Shown: piece by piece, positions 16,862-26,153 of the stretch
How the letters are laid out: each line of letters opens with the position of its first letter
Position numbering within the stretch: position 1 is the first letter of the stretch
Source of the DNA: Acidobacteria bacterium UBA2999
GTDB taxonomy: Bacteria; Acidobacteriota; Vicinamibacteria; Vicinamibacterales; UBA2999
DNA length: 46,290 nucleotides
Direction of reading: 5' to 3'
NCBI GenBank assembly: GCA_002346475.1
Contig: DDZV01000028.1
Span: 1 to 46,290, forward strand
Notes under the pieces: model-generated
Database searches by the model: none
What the model was told of the DNA's origin: nothing
Seen by the model: the letters and a program-made list of their open reading frames with translations, nothing else
Translations under genes and position numbers: made by a program

Positions 16862-18694
16862 ATGAAGCACAGAACCGTCCTTAGCCTATGTACGTGTTTA
16901 CTGCTTAGCTTGGTTCACCTTCCAGCAGCAACAAAAATACTTCCGCTAGATCAGATTAGATCAGGCATGGTTGGCGTTGGATACACAGTCTTTAAAGGGA
17001 ATGAATTAGATGAGTTTAAAGTTCATATTCTTGGAATCCTACAAAATGTCATTGGACCAAAACGAAATCTTATCCTTGCTCGCCTAGAAGGAGGTCCTCT
17101 CTCAGAAACAGGGATCATTTCTGGCATGAGCGGAAGCCCCGTATATATTGAAAATCAACTTATTGGTGCTGTTTCTTACTCGCTTGGAACCTTCTCAAAA
17201 GAACCTATCGCAGGCATTACTCCAATAGGTGAAATGCTTGAAACTACTGAGTCTCAAATGACTCCACAAAAGCAAAACAATGCCACTGTCATGTTTCCAC
17301 TGAAACCATTTAATATCAATGAGTCGATCCAAAAAGCCTTTTCATCAGCCAAGCCGTTTGCAAAACACTTCTCAGATATTCGCCTGCTCACTCTAATAGA
17401 CAGTGCCGTTTCTCCAACCATTGGTACGATGCTTCGTCCAATTACAACGCCCCTATTTCTCGGAGGCTTTTCTTCAGCATCTCTGCAACCCTTCAACGAC
17501 ACTCTCGTCAATGCCGGATTGTCGGCAACACCGACAGAAACCGCACTTTTAAATCAAGAATCGAACTCAACGCTTCGTCCAGGTGATGCGATAGGAGTCA
17601 ACCTGCTTGAGGGAGACCTAGCTATCGGTGCTGCAGGGACCCTGACGCACATTAATGGAGATAAGGTGTACGCATTCGGACATGCCCTATACAATCTGGG
17701 GCCCATTAATTTTCCAATGACACGGGTTCATGTTCACACTGTTCTTCCAAGCTTAGACTCATCAATAAAAATTATGAGTTCTGGAAAAACTATTGGAACA
17801 GCAAGCCAAGATCGTGACACGACTATTGCAGGACGCCTTGGTCCTGGACCAGATCTTATTCCTATTACATTTAAACTAGAATCTGAAACTGGCGTTAAGA
17901 AAAACTTTCAAATGCGAACTGTGGACAATCAAACTTTCACGCCACTCATGATCTATCTGGCAATAGGTGAAACTCTCAGTTCCTTCAAACGAGAAATTGG
18001 TGTAAACACCTTCAGACTGCAAGGAACCGTCAGACTAAAAGAAGAAAACCCTCTTATCTTCGAAAACTTATTTACAGGAGACCAAGCTCCGATAAGTGCA
18101 GCCAACTACATCATGACGCCAATTAATGCACTGTTCCAGAATGACTTTGAACAAGCTCAGCTCTTAGCTGTGGACTTGAATATAACAACTTCTGAATCAA
18201 AACTAACAGCAACATTAGATCGAGTTTGGATTGAAGAAAGCAACCTGAAACCTGGAGAAACAGCAACTCTTAAGATATCAATGAAAACATACCGTGGGGA
18301 AAATATTGAACAAATACTTCCAATAAAAATTCCATCTAATGCGCAAGGTCAGATCTCAATAATAGTTTCAGATGGTTCTTACCTGAATCAGTGGGAAACT
18401 CAAAAGCTCTACTTCCAAAAACGTCAAGTAAACAGCTTGTCACAAATGATCCGTGCTATTAACAGCACATATAAAAACGACCGGTTCTATGTTCGCCTCC
18501 TAAGCCAGCATGACGGCGCTGTTTTTCTTGGCGAACAACTATCGTCACTGCCACCATCAGTATCGAGAATTCTAAAATCAGACCAAAGCCGAAGCACCTT
18601 TTACGAATTGGGTGAATCCATACTTGACGAGTGGGAAATTCTTGCTGGACATGTTGTGTCTGGAAATCACGAAATCACTCTCAACATTAACTAG
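16862..18694 (+). CDS. SpoIVB-type peptidase S55 domain protein, secreted
   Basis: A 610-residue exported serine-peptidase-like protein. A signal peptide covers about residues 1-23. The S55 domain follows: I-R-S-G-M-V-G-V-G-Y-T near 32, then the nucleophile motif I-S-G-M-S-G-S-P-V-Y at about 86-95 and G-A-V-S-Y-S near 102. A second conserved part, typical of the large bacterial members outside spore formers, has V-Y-A-F-G-H-A-L-Y-N-L-G-P and H-V-H-T-V-L-P-S-L. The last 200 or so residues look beta-rich without recognised motifs. The best-known member, SpoIVB of Bacillus, cleaves a partner protein in sporulation signalling; nothing here suggests sporulation, so the substrate is unknown. It heads a three-gene run with a propeller and a TPR protein. 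Confidence 0.85.
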   Translation: MKHRTVLSLCTCLLLSLVHLPAATKILPLDQIRSGMVGVGYTVFKGNELDEFKVHILGILQNVIGPKRNLILARLEGGPLSETGIISGMSGSPVYIENQLIGAVSYSLGTFSKEPIAGITPIGEMLETTESQMTPQKQNNATVMFPLKPFNINESIQKAFSSAKPFAKHFSDIRLLTLIDSAVSPTIGTMLRPITTPLFLGGFSSASLQPFNDTLVNAGLSATPTETALLNQESNSTLRPGDAIGVNLLEGDLAIGAAGTLTHINGDKVYAFGHALYNLGPINFPMTRVHVHTVLPSLDSSIKIMSSGKTIGTASQDRDTTIAGRLGPGPDLIPITFKLESETGVKKNFQMRTVDNQTFTPLMIYLAIGETLSSFKREIGVNTFRLQGTVRLKEENPLIFENLFTGDQAPISAANYIMTPINALFQNDFEQAQLLAVDLNITTSESKLTATLDRVWIEESNLKPGETATLKISMKTYRGENIEQILPIKIPSNAQGQISIIVSDGSYLNQWETQKLYFQKRQVNSLSQMIRAINSTYKNDRFYVRLLSQHDGAVFLGEQLSSLPPSVSRILKSDQSRSTFYELGESILDEWEILAGHVVSGNHEITLNIN

Positions 18695-18762
18695 AAAACG
18701 ACTTCTAATGCTTACTGCTCACGTTCAGAAAATAGAGAGTCTTTCCGGTAGGAAGAAACAAT

Positions 18763-20961
18763 ATGTTTAGCCGTTACAAAATTTTAGGAAGCTTCATTCT
18801 GGTCTTAACTGTTGCGTCTACTATCATTAGCTCGCGGGCATTATTTTGGGAAGTTTCTAGTAGAGACGCTTTCCTTAGGGGTGTTGTCGAAAACCTTTCA
18901 ATAAACTCCTACGGACATTTAATGCTTGGGCCAAAGTTAGCATTGCTCCTCCAACACAGCTCGCCATTTCTTTGGAATATTACACAGGCACCAGATGGAA
19001 ACCTATACGTAGGAAGTGGAAACAGTGGCCAAGTTATTAAAATAAATAACAACGGCACTGGAAGTGTCTCTCTTGATACTGAAGAACTTGCAATCCATGC
19101 AATCGCTGTCTCCTCCAATGGAACCATCTATGCTGGCACTTCCCCAGACGGAAAAATTTATCGCGTGACCGCTAACGGAGACAGTGAGGTTTTCTTTAAC
19201 CCTCCAGATAGGTACATTTGGAGTCTTGCTGTTCACTCTTCTGGGACTGTTTATGCTGCGACAGGTGACAAAGGGATAATCTATAAGATCACGCCAGATG
19301 GCGTCGGAAGCCCCTTCTACAATACAAACACGACAAATGTTATGACGCTTGCATTTGACAACGAGGGCGACATTATTGCGGGCACAGAGTCTCCTGGAAA
19401 AATCCTTCGCATTAGCCCCTCTGGAGAACCATCTGTCTTATTGGATTCCAGGTTTAATGAAATTCGTTCAATCTCCATAGAAAGAGATGGGACTATCTTT
19501 GCAACAGCAATAAACAATAGTGACATTTCGGGCAACCCTATAGGATCTGTAATCGCCCAGCAAACAAACTCTCAGACCCTAACACCAACTGTTTCAATGC
19601 AAGTTACTTCTGTCAGATTGCACCCAAGCACAACTGCTCTCCCTAATTCATCATCAACGCAGACCAAGGGAGGGGTTTATAAAATCCTTACCGATGGAAG
19701 CTGGGACTTGATTTGGGAATCGACTGAAGACACACCATACGACTTGCTAGTTGAACCTAGCGGAAGTCTACTAATTGGGACCGGCAATACAGGAAAAATC
19801 TATCGCCTTACAGGGACTCCCATAGAAGCAGTCCTTCTTACACGAGCCCAGGCACAACAAGTAACAGCACTGATGCCAGAAGAGAATGGCAATATTATCT
19901 TCACTACAGCTAACCCAGGAAAAGTGTTTCGTCTTCAAACAGAGCTCTCAGATACTGGCCATTACGAGTCAGAAGTTCTCGACACAGACACTATTTCAAC
20001 CTGGGGAACAATTCGATGGCGCAGTAGAACACCAACTGAAACAGAAGTAAATATTTTTACTCGATCCGGAAACACACGAATGCCTGATGAGACTTGGAGT
20101 GAGTGGCTAGGTCCATACTTGAACGCTGAGGGCAGTACAATTAGAAACTCTAAGTCTCGATACCTGCAGTGGAAAGCAGTTCTTGTCGGAAACAGTAACA
20201 GATCGCCTCTTCTAACATCAGTTACAACAGCATACCTGCAGAGAAATATTCGACCTCGCGTCTCTAGCGTTTCAATAGAGCCACCAGGAGTAGTTTTTCA
20301 AAAACCGTACCCATCTGGCGACCCTGGCATTGCTGGCTTTGACGGTGATACGCCCACACAAAGGCTCTCCAGACGAGTGGTCCCGGGTAACACTGCCACT
20401 GCAAATCCTGTTCAAGGACAGCGTGTTTTTAAAAATGGATTGCTAACATTTACCTGGAAGGCTGTTGATGATAACGGGGACGACCTGGAATATGACGTTC
20501 TTTACAGAAACCAAGAACAAACTGAATGGAATACCTTAAGACAAAAATTAACAGCCAGTATTTTTGTTTGGGATACCACATCTGTGCCAGACGGGAAGTA
20601 TATTATCCGCATCGTTGCCTCAGACTCTAAGTCAACACATCCAGAAAGAGCTCTCTCAGGACACAGAGACAGTCCTGCTTTTGATATTGACAATACAAAT
20701 CCTATTCTTTTATTCGGAAACAAGCGTAATAGTGGAACCTCAACAATATTAGAATTTGAAGTTTCAGATGAACTATCTGCTGTTAAAAGCGTTGAATACT
20801 CACTGGATGGAATTAATTGGAGCAACGCTTACCCAGAAGATGGAATCGCAGATTCAAAATCTGAACAATTTGAGATTTCATTTGACCAAACAATTGATCC
20901 GTCAAACATTGTAATAAGAGCAACAGATGCCCTTAACAATTCTATCAGTGCAACACCCTGA
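18763..20961 (+). CDS. Exported beta-propeller protein with C-terminal Ig-like region
   Basis: A 732-residue protein with an N-terminal hydrophobic segment (about 8-28) serving as signal peptide or anchor. Residues 70-380 contain repeated blades of the pattern D-G-x-I/L-Y-x-G-T-G/S-x-x-G-K-I-Y-R/K-I (for instance near 83, 123, 164 and 340), as in NHL/SMP-30-like six- or seven-bladed propellers. Residues from about 390 on look like beta-sandwich domains, with W-K-A-V-D-D-N-G-D-D and D-G-K-Y-I-I-R-I-V-A-S-D resembling fibronectin/Ig folds. The ATG at 18763 has an AGGAAG ribosome binding site. Probably periplasmic or surface-bound, for protein or glycan binding. It begins 68 bases after the S55 peptidase gene, so a functional pairing is plausible but unproved. 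Confidence 0.78.
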   Translation: MFSRYKILGSFILVLTVASTIISSRALFWEVSSRDAFLRGVVENLSINSYGHLMLGPKLALLLQHSSPFLWNITQAPDGNLYVGSGNSGQVIKINNNGTGSVSLDTEELAIHAIAVSSNGTIYAGTSPDGKIYRVTANGDSEVFFNPPDRYIWSLAVHSSGTVYAATGDKGIIYKITPDGVGSPFYNTNTTNVMTLAFDNEGDIIAGTESPGKILRISPSGEPSVLLDSRFNEIRSISIERDGTIFATAINNSDISGNPIGSVIAQQTNSQTLTPTVSMQVTSVRLHPSTTALPNSSSTQTKGGVYKILTDGSWDLIWESTEDTPYDLLVEPSGSLLIGTGNTGKIYRLTGTPIEAVLLTRAQAQQVTALMPEENGNIIFTTANPGKVFRLQTELSDTGHYESEVLDTDTISTWGTIRWRSRTPTETEVNIFTRSGNTRMPDETWSEWLGPYLNAEGSTIRNSKSRYLQWKAVLVGNSNRSPLLTSVTTAYLQRNIRPRVSSVSIEPPGVVFQKPYPSGDPGIAGFDGDTPTQRLSRRVVPGNTATANPVQGQRVFKNGLLTFTWKAVDDNGDDLEYDVLYRNQEQTEWNTLRQKLTASIFVWDTTSVPDGKYIIRIVASDSKSTHPERALSGHRDSPAFDIDNTNPILLFGNKRNSGTSTILEFEVSDELSAVKSVEYSLDGINWSNAYPEDGIADSKSEQFEISFDQTIDPSNIVIRATDALNNSISATP

Positions 20962-20988
20962 TTCAGTGCCGAGTAAAAACACTAAGCC

Positions 20989-21669
20989 ATGAATCGTTTA
21001 TTTATTACAACTATTCTTAGTTCTGTGGCCGCAATCTCTATTCTTATTACCTGGAATACAGTTAAGGAAGACAGGGAATACCGTAGACTCCTGTCAGTTG
21101 GTGATGTCACACTCGCTACCAATCAAACTTTTGAAGCTATTGAAGCTTTCAGTGGAGCGCTCGCGATCCGCCCAGACTCTACGATCGCTTATCTTAAACG
21201 TGGCAATGCCTATAAACACAGAGGTGAATTAACCGCAGCACTACGAGACTTAGAGGAAGCTGTGAATCTTAGTCCATCTTTTACAGAGGCCCTCGAACTA
21301 CTTGGGGATCTCAACGTAGAAACAGGAAACCAAAAGCAGGCAATAAAACACTATCTTGCTTTTACTAGAGTAGACAATCAATCCATCAGAGCATTACATA
21401 AATTAGCAACTAGCTATTACTGGATAGGGGAAATAGAAAAATCAATAGAAACTACTCGTCAAGTTATTGAAATTAATGAAAACTTAGCAGACGCCCATCA
21501 CCTGCTCGGACTTTGCCTCAGAGAACTTGGCCAAATCAAAGAAGCTGAACTTTCATTTAAAAGAGCATTGAAAATAGATCCATCGAAAATTTCTACGACA
21601 AACGAACTGACGAGCCTTCTAAACATAGCCTCAACCATCCAGAAACAACCGCCTGCTATTTCCAAATAA
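20989..21669 (+). CDS. TPR-repeat membrane-anchored protein
   Basis: 226 residues: an N-terminal transmembrane anchor (about 5-22), then four to five tetratricopeptide repeats filling the rest. Repeat signatures are visible as A-I-E-A-F-S-G-A-L-A-I-R-P-D-S, A-L-R-D-L-E-E-A-V-N-L-S-P-S, A-D-A-H-H-L-L-G-L-C-L-R-E-L-G and A-E-L-S-F-K-R-A-L-K-I-D-P-S. TPR arrays are protein-docking scaffolds; here the array would face the periplasm. It is the third gene of the S55-propeller-TPR run, 27 bases after the propeller gene, which suggests a role in assembling that system. No catalytic domain is visible. Confidence 0.82.
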   Translation: MNRLFITTILSSVAAISILITWNTVKEDREYRRLLSVGDVTLATNQTFEAIEAFSGALAIRPDSTIAYLKRGNAYKHRGELTAALRDLEEAVNLSPSFTEALELLGDLNVETGNQKQAIKHYLAFTRVDNQSIRALHKLATSYYWIGEIEKSIETTRQVIEINENLADAHHLLGLCLRELGQIKEAELSFKRALKIDPSKISTTNELTSLLNIASTIQKQPPAISK

Positions 21670-21695
21670 ACTTGTCGCTTCGAAAACTGCAAGAT

Positions 21696-22496
21696 CTAAC
21701 TGTTTTGAGATGTTACAGGATCCATAGAATCTCGAAGACCGTCGCCGAGAAAGTTAAAGCCGATGACCAGAACAGCAATCGCAATCCCAGGAAAAATTGT
21801 CAGGTGCGGCGCGTCTAAAAGATGAGTTCGCCCGCCATTGAGCATCATGCCCCAACTAGACGTTGGTGGCTGAACACCGAGACCAAGGAAGCTTAGAGCT
21901 GCTTCAGAAAGAATGGCTGAGCCCATCCCTAAAGTTGCCTGAACAGTAACGGCAGGAAAAGTACTTGGCATGATATGAACAGACAAAATTCTCCATACCG
22001 GTGCACCGAGAGCTTTTGCAGCTTGGACATAATCAAGTTCTCGAGTACGAAGAACTTGCGCACGAACTACGCGAGCGTATCCAACCCACCCGATTAGTGA
22101 AAGCGCAACAACTACATTTGTCAGACTAGGGCCAAGCATCGCCACTAAAGCAATCGCCAGTAGTAGCCCTGGGAATGCTAAAAGGATGTCAATTAGTCGA
22201 CTTATAATTTCATCGACAACTCCCCCAAAGTAACCGGCAACTGTTCCGAGTAAAATCCCGAAGCTGGTGGAAATAGATACCACTACAATCCCAACAAAAA
22301 GTGAGACTCTCGCTCCAGAAAGCACCCTCGCCAAGATGTCTCGCCCTAATTCATCAAGCCCAAATGGATGTAGAAGAGAAGGCCCACTGAGTCGATATTC
22401 TAGGAACTGAACAGCTGGATCGAAGGGGACCACCAATGGCCCGATTGCAGCAGCTACTGTCGCACCAAGAACAATCGCAAAACCTATCTTAGTCAT
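21696..22496 (-). CDS. dppC: Peptide/nickel-type ABC transporter permease (DppC family)
   Basis: Inner-membrane permease of a binding-protein-dependent importer for peptides or similar solutes. 266 residues with about six membrane segments. The early D-P-A-V-Q-F-L-E-Y-R-L-S-G-P-S-L-L-H-P-F-G segment and D-E-L-G-R-D-I-L-A-R-V are characteristic of DppC/OppC. The ATPase-contacting EAA loop reads A-A-K-A-L-G-A-P-V-W-R-I-L-S-V-H-I-M-P. It is transcribed after dppB with a three-base gap. No ATPase or substrate-binding gene is next to it, so the substrate cannot be inferred. Confidence 0.9.
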   Translation of the reverse strand: MTKIGFAIVLGATVAAAIGPLVVPFDPAVQFLEYRLSGPSLLHPFGLDELGRDILARVLSGARVSLFVGIVVVSISTSFGILLGTVAGYFGGVVDEIISRLIDILLAFPGLLLAIALVAMLGPSLTNVVVALSLIGWVGYARVVRAQVLRTRELDYVQAAKALGAPVWRILSVHIMPSTFPAVTVQATLGMGSAILSEAALSFLGLGVQPPTSSWGMMLNGGRTHLLDAPHLTIFPGIAIAVLVIGFNFLGDGLRDSMDPVTSQNS

Positions 22497-22499
22497 TAA

Positions 22500-23420
22500 T
22501 CAATTAAACCTGATGCGTGGATCAAGTACTCCATATACAAGATCAGTAAGAAGATTCACCCCTACATAAGCAATAGAGATCATCAAAACACACCCTTGAA
22601 CAAGTGGGTAATCACGAAAACTTATAGACTGAATGAGTAATCGACCAATTCCAGGCCAAGCAAAAATTGTTTCTGTAATAACAGCACCAGTCAAAACAAC
22701 ACCAAACTGAAGACCAACTAGCGTAACAACTGGAATTAAACTATTACGAAATGCGTGCAAAAGTATTGCTCTGGCCTTAGATGCTCCTCGTGCCCTGGCA
22801 GCTATTACGTACTGTTCGCGAAGCTCTTCGAGGAGTGTTGCTCGTGTCATTCTGGCAAGAATCGCAGCTAACCCTGTGCCGAGTGAAACCGCTGGCATAA
22901 TGAGATGAGCAAGAGTTCCACGTCCAGAGACAGGCAACCACCCAAGCTCAACTCCAAAAATCAAAGCCAACAAAGGACCTAGCCAAAAATTTGGAATCGA
23001 AACTGCTATTAAAGCTAGCGTCATTGCAGAGTAATCAATTACTGTTCCTCGCCAAACTGCTGCCGCCACGCCAAGAGGAATTGCAAACATTACGGCACAT
23101 ATCATTGAAGCCAATGCAAGCTCGAGAGTGGCCGGGATACGTTCCGCAATCATCGCAGTGACTGGCTGATTGGTCCTAAGTGAAGTTCCAAGATCGCCCT
23201 GAACGAAATCTCCAAGAAATGTTAAATACTGTTCAATTATTGGCCGATCAAGCCCTAACTGCTGCCTAAGCACTTCCACTTCTTCTTGGGAGCCTGTATC
23301 TCCAAGGATTGTTTGGGCTGGATCCCCTGGAATGACGTGGATTAGTGAAAATACGAGGGTAGCTACTCCAAGAAGAACAGGAATAACGAGCAGGAGGCGA
23401 CGAACGAGATACCTCAACAC
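22500..23420 (-). CDS. dppB: Peptide/nickel-type ABC transporter permease (DppB family)
   Basis: Partner permease of DppC. I prefer the GTG at 23420, which gives the family-typical N-terminus M-L-R-Y-L-V-R-R-L-L-L and 306 residues; a TTG at 23450 would add ten residues. An AGGA lies 11 bases before the GTG, rather far. Six membrane segments are apparent, with the conserved H-V-I-P-G-D-P-A near residue 30, the EAA loop A-A-R-A-R-G-A-S-K-A-R-A-I-L-L-H-A-F-R, and G-A-V-I-T-E-T-I-F-A-W-P-G-I-G-R. It is divergent from aroC across a short gap of about 65 bases. Confidence 0.88.
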   Translation of the reverse strand: MLRYLVRRLLLVIPVLLGVATLVFSLIHVIPGDPAQTILGDTGSQEEVEVLRQQLGLDRPIIEQYLTFLGDFVQGDLGTSLRTNQPVTAMIAERIPATLELALASMICAVMFAIPLGVAAAVWRGTVIDYSAMTLALIAVSIPNFWLGPLLALIFGVELGWLPVSGRGTLAHLIMPAVSLGTGLAAILARMTRATLLEELREQYVIAARARGASKARAILLHAFRNSLIPVVTLVGLQFGVVLTGAVITETIFAWPGIGRLLIQSISFRDYPLVQGCVLMISIAYVGVNLLTDLVYGVLDPRIRFN

Positions 23421-23485
23421 GTCGACATTGTTCCTGGTCCACCTCAACAATGCAAGGTTAAGTATCTAGTATAGAATGAAGCTAT

Positions 23486-24697
23486 ATGTTGCGATTTCTT
23501 ACAGCAGGCGAGTCACACGGAAAGGCCCTAATTGTTACAATTGATGGCATTCCTGCAGGACTTCAACTTCAAATCCAAAAAATTGACGCTGAACTCAAAC
23601 GTCGGCAAGGTGGATATGGACGTGGCCGGAGGATGGCTATTGAAAGCGACCATGTTGAAGTGATGTCTGGCGTTAGACAAGGTCAAACAACTGGTGCGCC
23701 AATAGCTCTCTTGATTCGTAATCGAGATTGGGTTAACTGGCAACAGACTATGTTTGTCGAACCTAAAATGCCAAAAGACGCAGAAGGGAAAGCGAAGGTG
23801 CCTGTCATTCGTCCACGTCCTGGACATGCTGACCTGGCTGGCGCAGTTAAATATGGACATCAAGATATTCGAGACGTGCTGGAACGTGCGAGCGCAAGAG
23901 AAACTGCAGCACGCGTTGCAGCTGGAAGCGTTGCTCGTCAAATTCTAGAACAATTTTCCATCAAAATAGCTAGCCATGTAATGACAATCGGAGACGTAAG
24001 TCTTCCAGAAAATAAGATAGTGACCTTTGATGAAGCAAATTCAATGCCTTCTGATTCACCTCTGAGATGTGCAGATCTTAAAATTCAGAAAAAAATGATC
24101 AAAGCAATTGACGAAGCAGGCAACGCCGGAGACACCCTTGGAGGTGCATTTGAAATTATCGCCACAGGCCTTCCTGTAGGATTAGGGTCATACGTACAGT
24201 GGGATCGAAAGCTAGATGGACGCCTAGCACAAGCCGTGATGTCTATCCACGCAATTAAAGCTGTTGGAATAGGAATTGGTTCTGAAGGGGCAAGTCGCCC
24301 AGGTTCTAAGGTCCATGATGAGATCCTTGCAGCGAAAGATGCTAAACCTGTGCCTGTGCGACGTCCAACAAATAACGCCGGTGGCCTCGAAGGTGGCGTA
24401 ACAAATGGAGAAGATATTCGAGTGACAGGTTTCATGAAACCTATCTCAACATTAATGAACCCATTGCGATCAGTCGATCTCTCTACCTTGGTCGAAGAAC
24501 CCGCTGCAATTGAGAGAAGTGACGTGTGCGCAGTGCCTGCAGCGGCTGTAGTTGCTGAAGCCATGGTGGCATTTGTAATAGCTGGCGATTTTCTTGAAAA
24601 GTTCGGTGGTGACTCAATGGAAGAAATTTCAGGTCACCTAGCTTCGACTAAAACCGTAGTCGGAAGAAAATTTCCATACCCAAAAATAAACACCTGA
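23486..24697 (+). CDS. aroC: Chorismate synthase
   Basis: Last shikimate-pathway step: EPSP to chorismate, with reduced FMN. At 403 residues it has full length. Signature segments are F-L-T-A-G-E-S-H-G-K at the N-terminus, G-Y-G-R-G-R-R-M near 43, R-P-R-P-G-H-A-D-L-A near 109, the A-S-A-R-E-T-A-A-R region and G-G-L-E-G-G-V-T-N-G-E. It is unlinked from the trp operon, heading instead a housekeeping run (def, fmt, rsmB) with a two-base gap to def. No Shine-Dalgarno precedes the ATG; a -10-like TAGAAT (23472-23477) ends eight bases before it, so the message may be leaderless. Confidence 0.96.
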   Translation: MLRFLTAGESHGKALIVTIDGIPAGLQLQIQKIDAELKRRQGGYGRGRRMAIESDHVEVMSGVRQGQTTGAPIALLIRNRDWVNWQQTMFVEPKMPKDAEGKAKVPVIRPRPGHADLAGAVKYGHQDIRDVLERASARETAARVAAGSVARQILEQFSIKIASHVMTIGDVSLPENKIVTFDEANSMPSDSPLRCADLKIQKKMIKAIDEAGNAGDTLGGAFEIIATGLPVGLGSYVQWDRKLDGRLAQAVMSIHAIKAVGIGIGSEGASRPGSKVHDEILAAKDAKPVPVRRPTNNAGGLEGGVTNGEDIRVTGFMKPISTLMNPLRSVDLSTLVEEPAAIERSDVCAVPAAAVVAEAMVAFVIAGDFLEKFGGDSMEEISGHLASTKTVVGRKFPYPKINT

Positions 24698-24699
24698 CG

Positions 24700-25209
24700 G
24701 TGATTCACAAGATTCTTCGACACGGCGCTGATGTTCTGCATCAGCCATCAGCTTTGGTAACTAACTTTACGCCAGAAATACAGTCGCTTATCGATGATAT
24801 GGTTCAAACTATGTATTCCGCAAATGGCATTGGTTTGGCAGCCCCTCAAATAGGAGTTGCACTGCGTATCTTTGTTGTTGACATCTCTGCAGGTAAAAAT
24901 ATTGACGATTTAATAACTTTCGTAAATCCAATCCTTACTAAAAAAGAAGGAATTCAACTTGAAGAAGAAGGCTGTCTAAGTCTTCCAGGGTTTAATTCAA
25001 AAATCATACGGCCAGAAAAAGCAACCGTCACTGGTCTCAATCGCGAAGGTGACAGTCATACTGTCGAAGCAACTGGCCTACTGGCCAGGGCCTTTCAACA
25101 CGAAATAGACCACCTAGATGGAAAACTGTTTGTTGATCGTCTAAAAGGACTACAAAAAAGTCTAATACTTCGACGTGTCAAGAAACTGTCTCGTACGGGT
25201 GAGTGGTAA
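24700..25209 (+). CDS. def: Peptide deformylase
   Basis: Metalloenzyme that removes the formyl group from the N-terminal fMet of new proteins. 169 residues with a GTG start. All three family motifs are present: G-I-G-L-A-A-P-Q-I-G, E-E-G-C-L-S-L-P-G (Cys metal ligand) and Q-H-E-I-D-H-L-D-G (HExxH ligands). The E-G-C-L-S form is that of active bacterial enzymes. It lies two bases after aroC and its stop overlaps the fmt start (TAATG), so formylation and deformylation enzymes are coupled, as in many bacteria. Confidence 0.96.
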   Translation: MIHKILRHGADVLHQPSALVTNFTPEIQSLIDDMVQTMYSANGIGLAAPQIGVALRIFVVDISAGKNIDDLITFVNPILTKKEGIQLEEEGCLSLPGFNSKIIRPEKATVTGLNREGDSHTVEATGLLARAFQHEIDHLDGKLFVDRLKGLQKSLILRRVKKLSRTGEW

Positions 25210-26153
25210 TGTCTCTCCGCATTATATTTTTTGGAACCCCGCAATTTGCTATATCAACGCTAGACAAACTAATTGAATCCGAACATGAAATAGTTGCAGT
25301 AGTGACCCAGCCAGACCGTCAAAAAGGAAGAGGGCAGAAGTTTTTTAACACTCCAGTTAAAGACCTCGCACTGAAAAACAAACTCCTTCTATTACAACCA
25401 GATACTCTTGACGACTCTAATTTTGCAGCTCACCTTAGTAGACTCAAACCAGATATTGGCGTTGTCGCTGCATACGGAAAACTAATCCCAGACAACCTTC
25501 TATCAAAGCCAAGACTCGGGATGATTAACCTCCACGCCTCGCTACTTCCTAAATACAGAGGTGCATCTCCAGTGCACAGAGCAATTCTGGCTGGCGAAGA
25601 TCGTACTGGAGTGACAATTATGAGAATTGCAAGCAAGCTTGATTCTGGAAATATTTTTGCTAAAACTGAACGGCTAATTGGAACAAACGAAACGAGCGCT
25701 GAAGTTGAACAAGACCTTTCTATCATTGGATCTAAATTAATACTTTCTGTCCTTAGAGACATAGTTGCTGACATCTCTGTTGAAACCGTTCAGGATCATT
25801 CTCAAGCAACTTACGCACCAAGACTAACTAAGACAGATGGACTCATTGACTGGTCTTCCGATGCTCAAACTATTCACAATCAGGTGAGAGGACTACATCC
25901 ATGGCCCCATGCATATACTTTTATAAACCGTAAACGAGTAATTGTTCTGAGTACAAGCGTAGACACAGGCAAGAGCGACGCTCCTCCAGGAACTGTCTTA
26001 AGTACGAGTCAAACAGGCATTCTAGTAGCAGTAAAAAATGGGAGCGCAGTTCTCCTCAGGGAACTACAGCCAGAGAATAAAAGAGTAATGAGTGCTAAGG
26101 ACTTTTTAGCTGGTCACCAGGTCCGACTAGGAACAGTAATAGGAATTCCATGA
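25209..26153 (+). CDS. fmt: Methionyl-tRNA formyltransferase
   Basis: Formylates Met-tRNAfMet for translation initiation, using 10-formyltetrahydrofolate. I choose the ATG at 25209, which shares its A with the def stop (TAATG), giving 314 residues; a GTG at 25203 is less likely. The N-terminal Rossmann domain has F-F-G-T-P-Q-F-A, the active site is N-L-H-A-S-L-L-P-K-Y-R-G-A-S-P near 107-121, and D-S-G-N-I is conserved. The C-terminal OB-like domain contains I-H-N-Q-V-R-G-L-H-P-W-P. Its stop overlaps the rsmB start (ATGA). Confidence 0.96.
   Translation: MSLRIIFFGTPQFAISTLDKLIESEHEIVAVVTQPDRQKGRGQKFFNTPVKDLALKNKLLLLQPDTLDDSNFAAHLSRLKPDIGVVAAYGKLIPDNLLSKPRLGMINLHASLLPKYRGASPVHRAILAGEDRTGVTIMRIASKLDSGNIFAKTERLIGTNETSAEVEQDLSIIGSKLILSVLRDIVADISVETVQDHSQATYAPRLTKTDGLIDWSSDAQTIHNQVRGLHPWPHAYTFINRKRVIVLSTSVDTGKSDAPPGTVLSTSQTGILVAVKNGSAVLLRELQPENKRVMSAKDFLAGHQVRLGTVIGIP

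Noticed and set aside
16842..16865. Seven-codon upstream frame (ATG at 16842) whose TGA overlaps the S55 gene ATG
   Set aside because: The ATGA overlap is neat, but there is no ribosome binding site and a frame this short can arise by chance.
24085..24564. 159-codon minus-strand frame opposite aroC
   Set aside because: Low-complexity Ser/Pro/Ala-rich product, fully inside aroC; typical antisense shadow.
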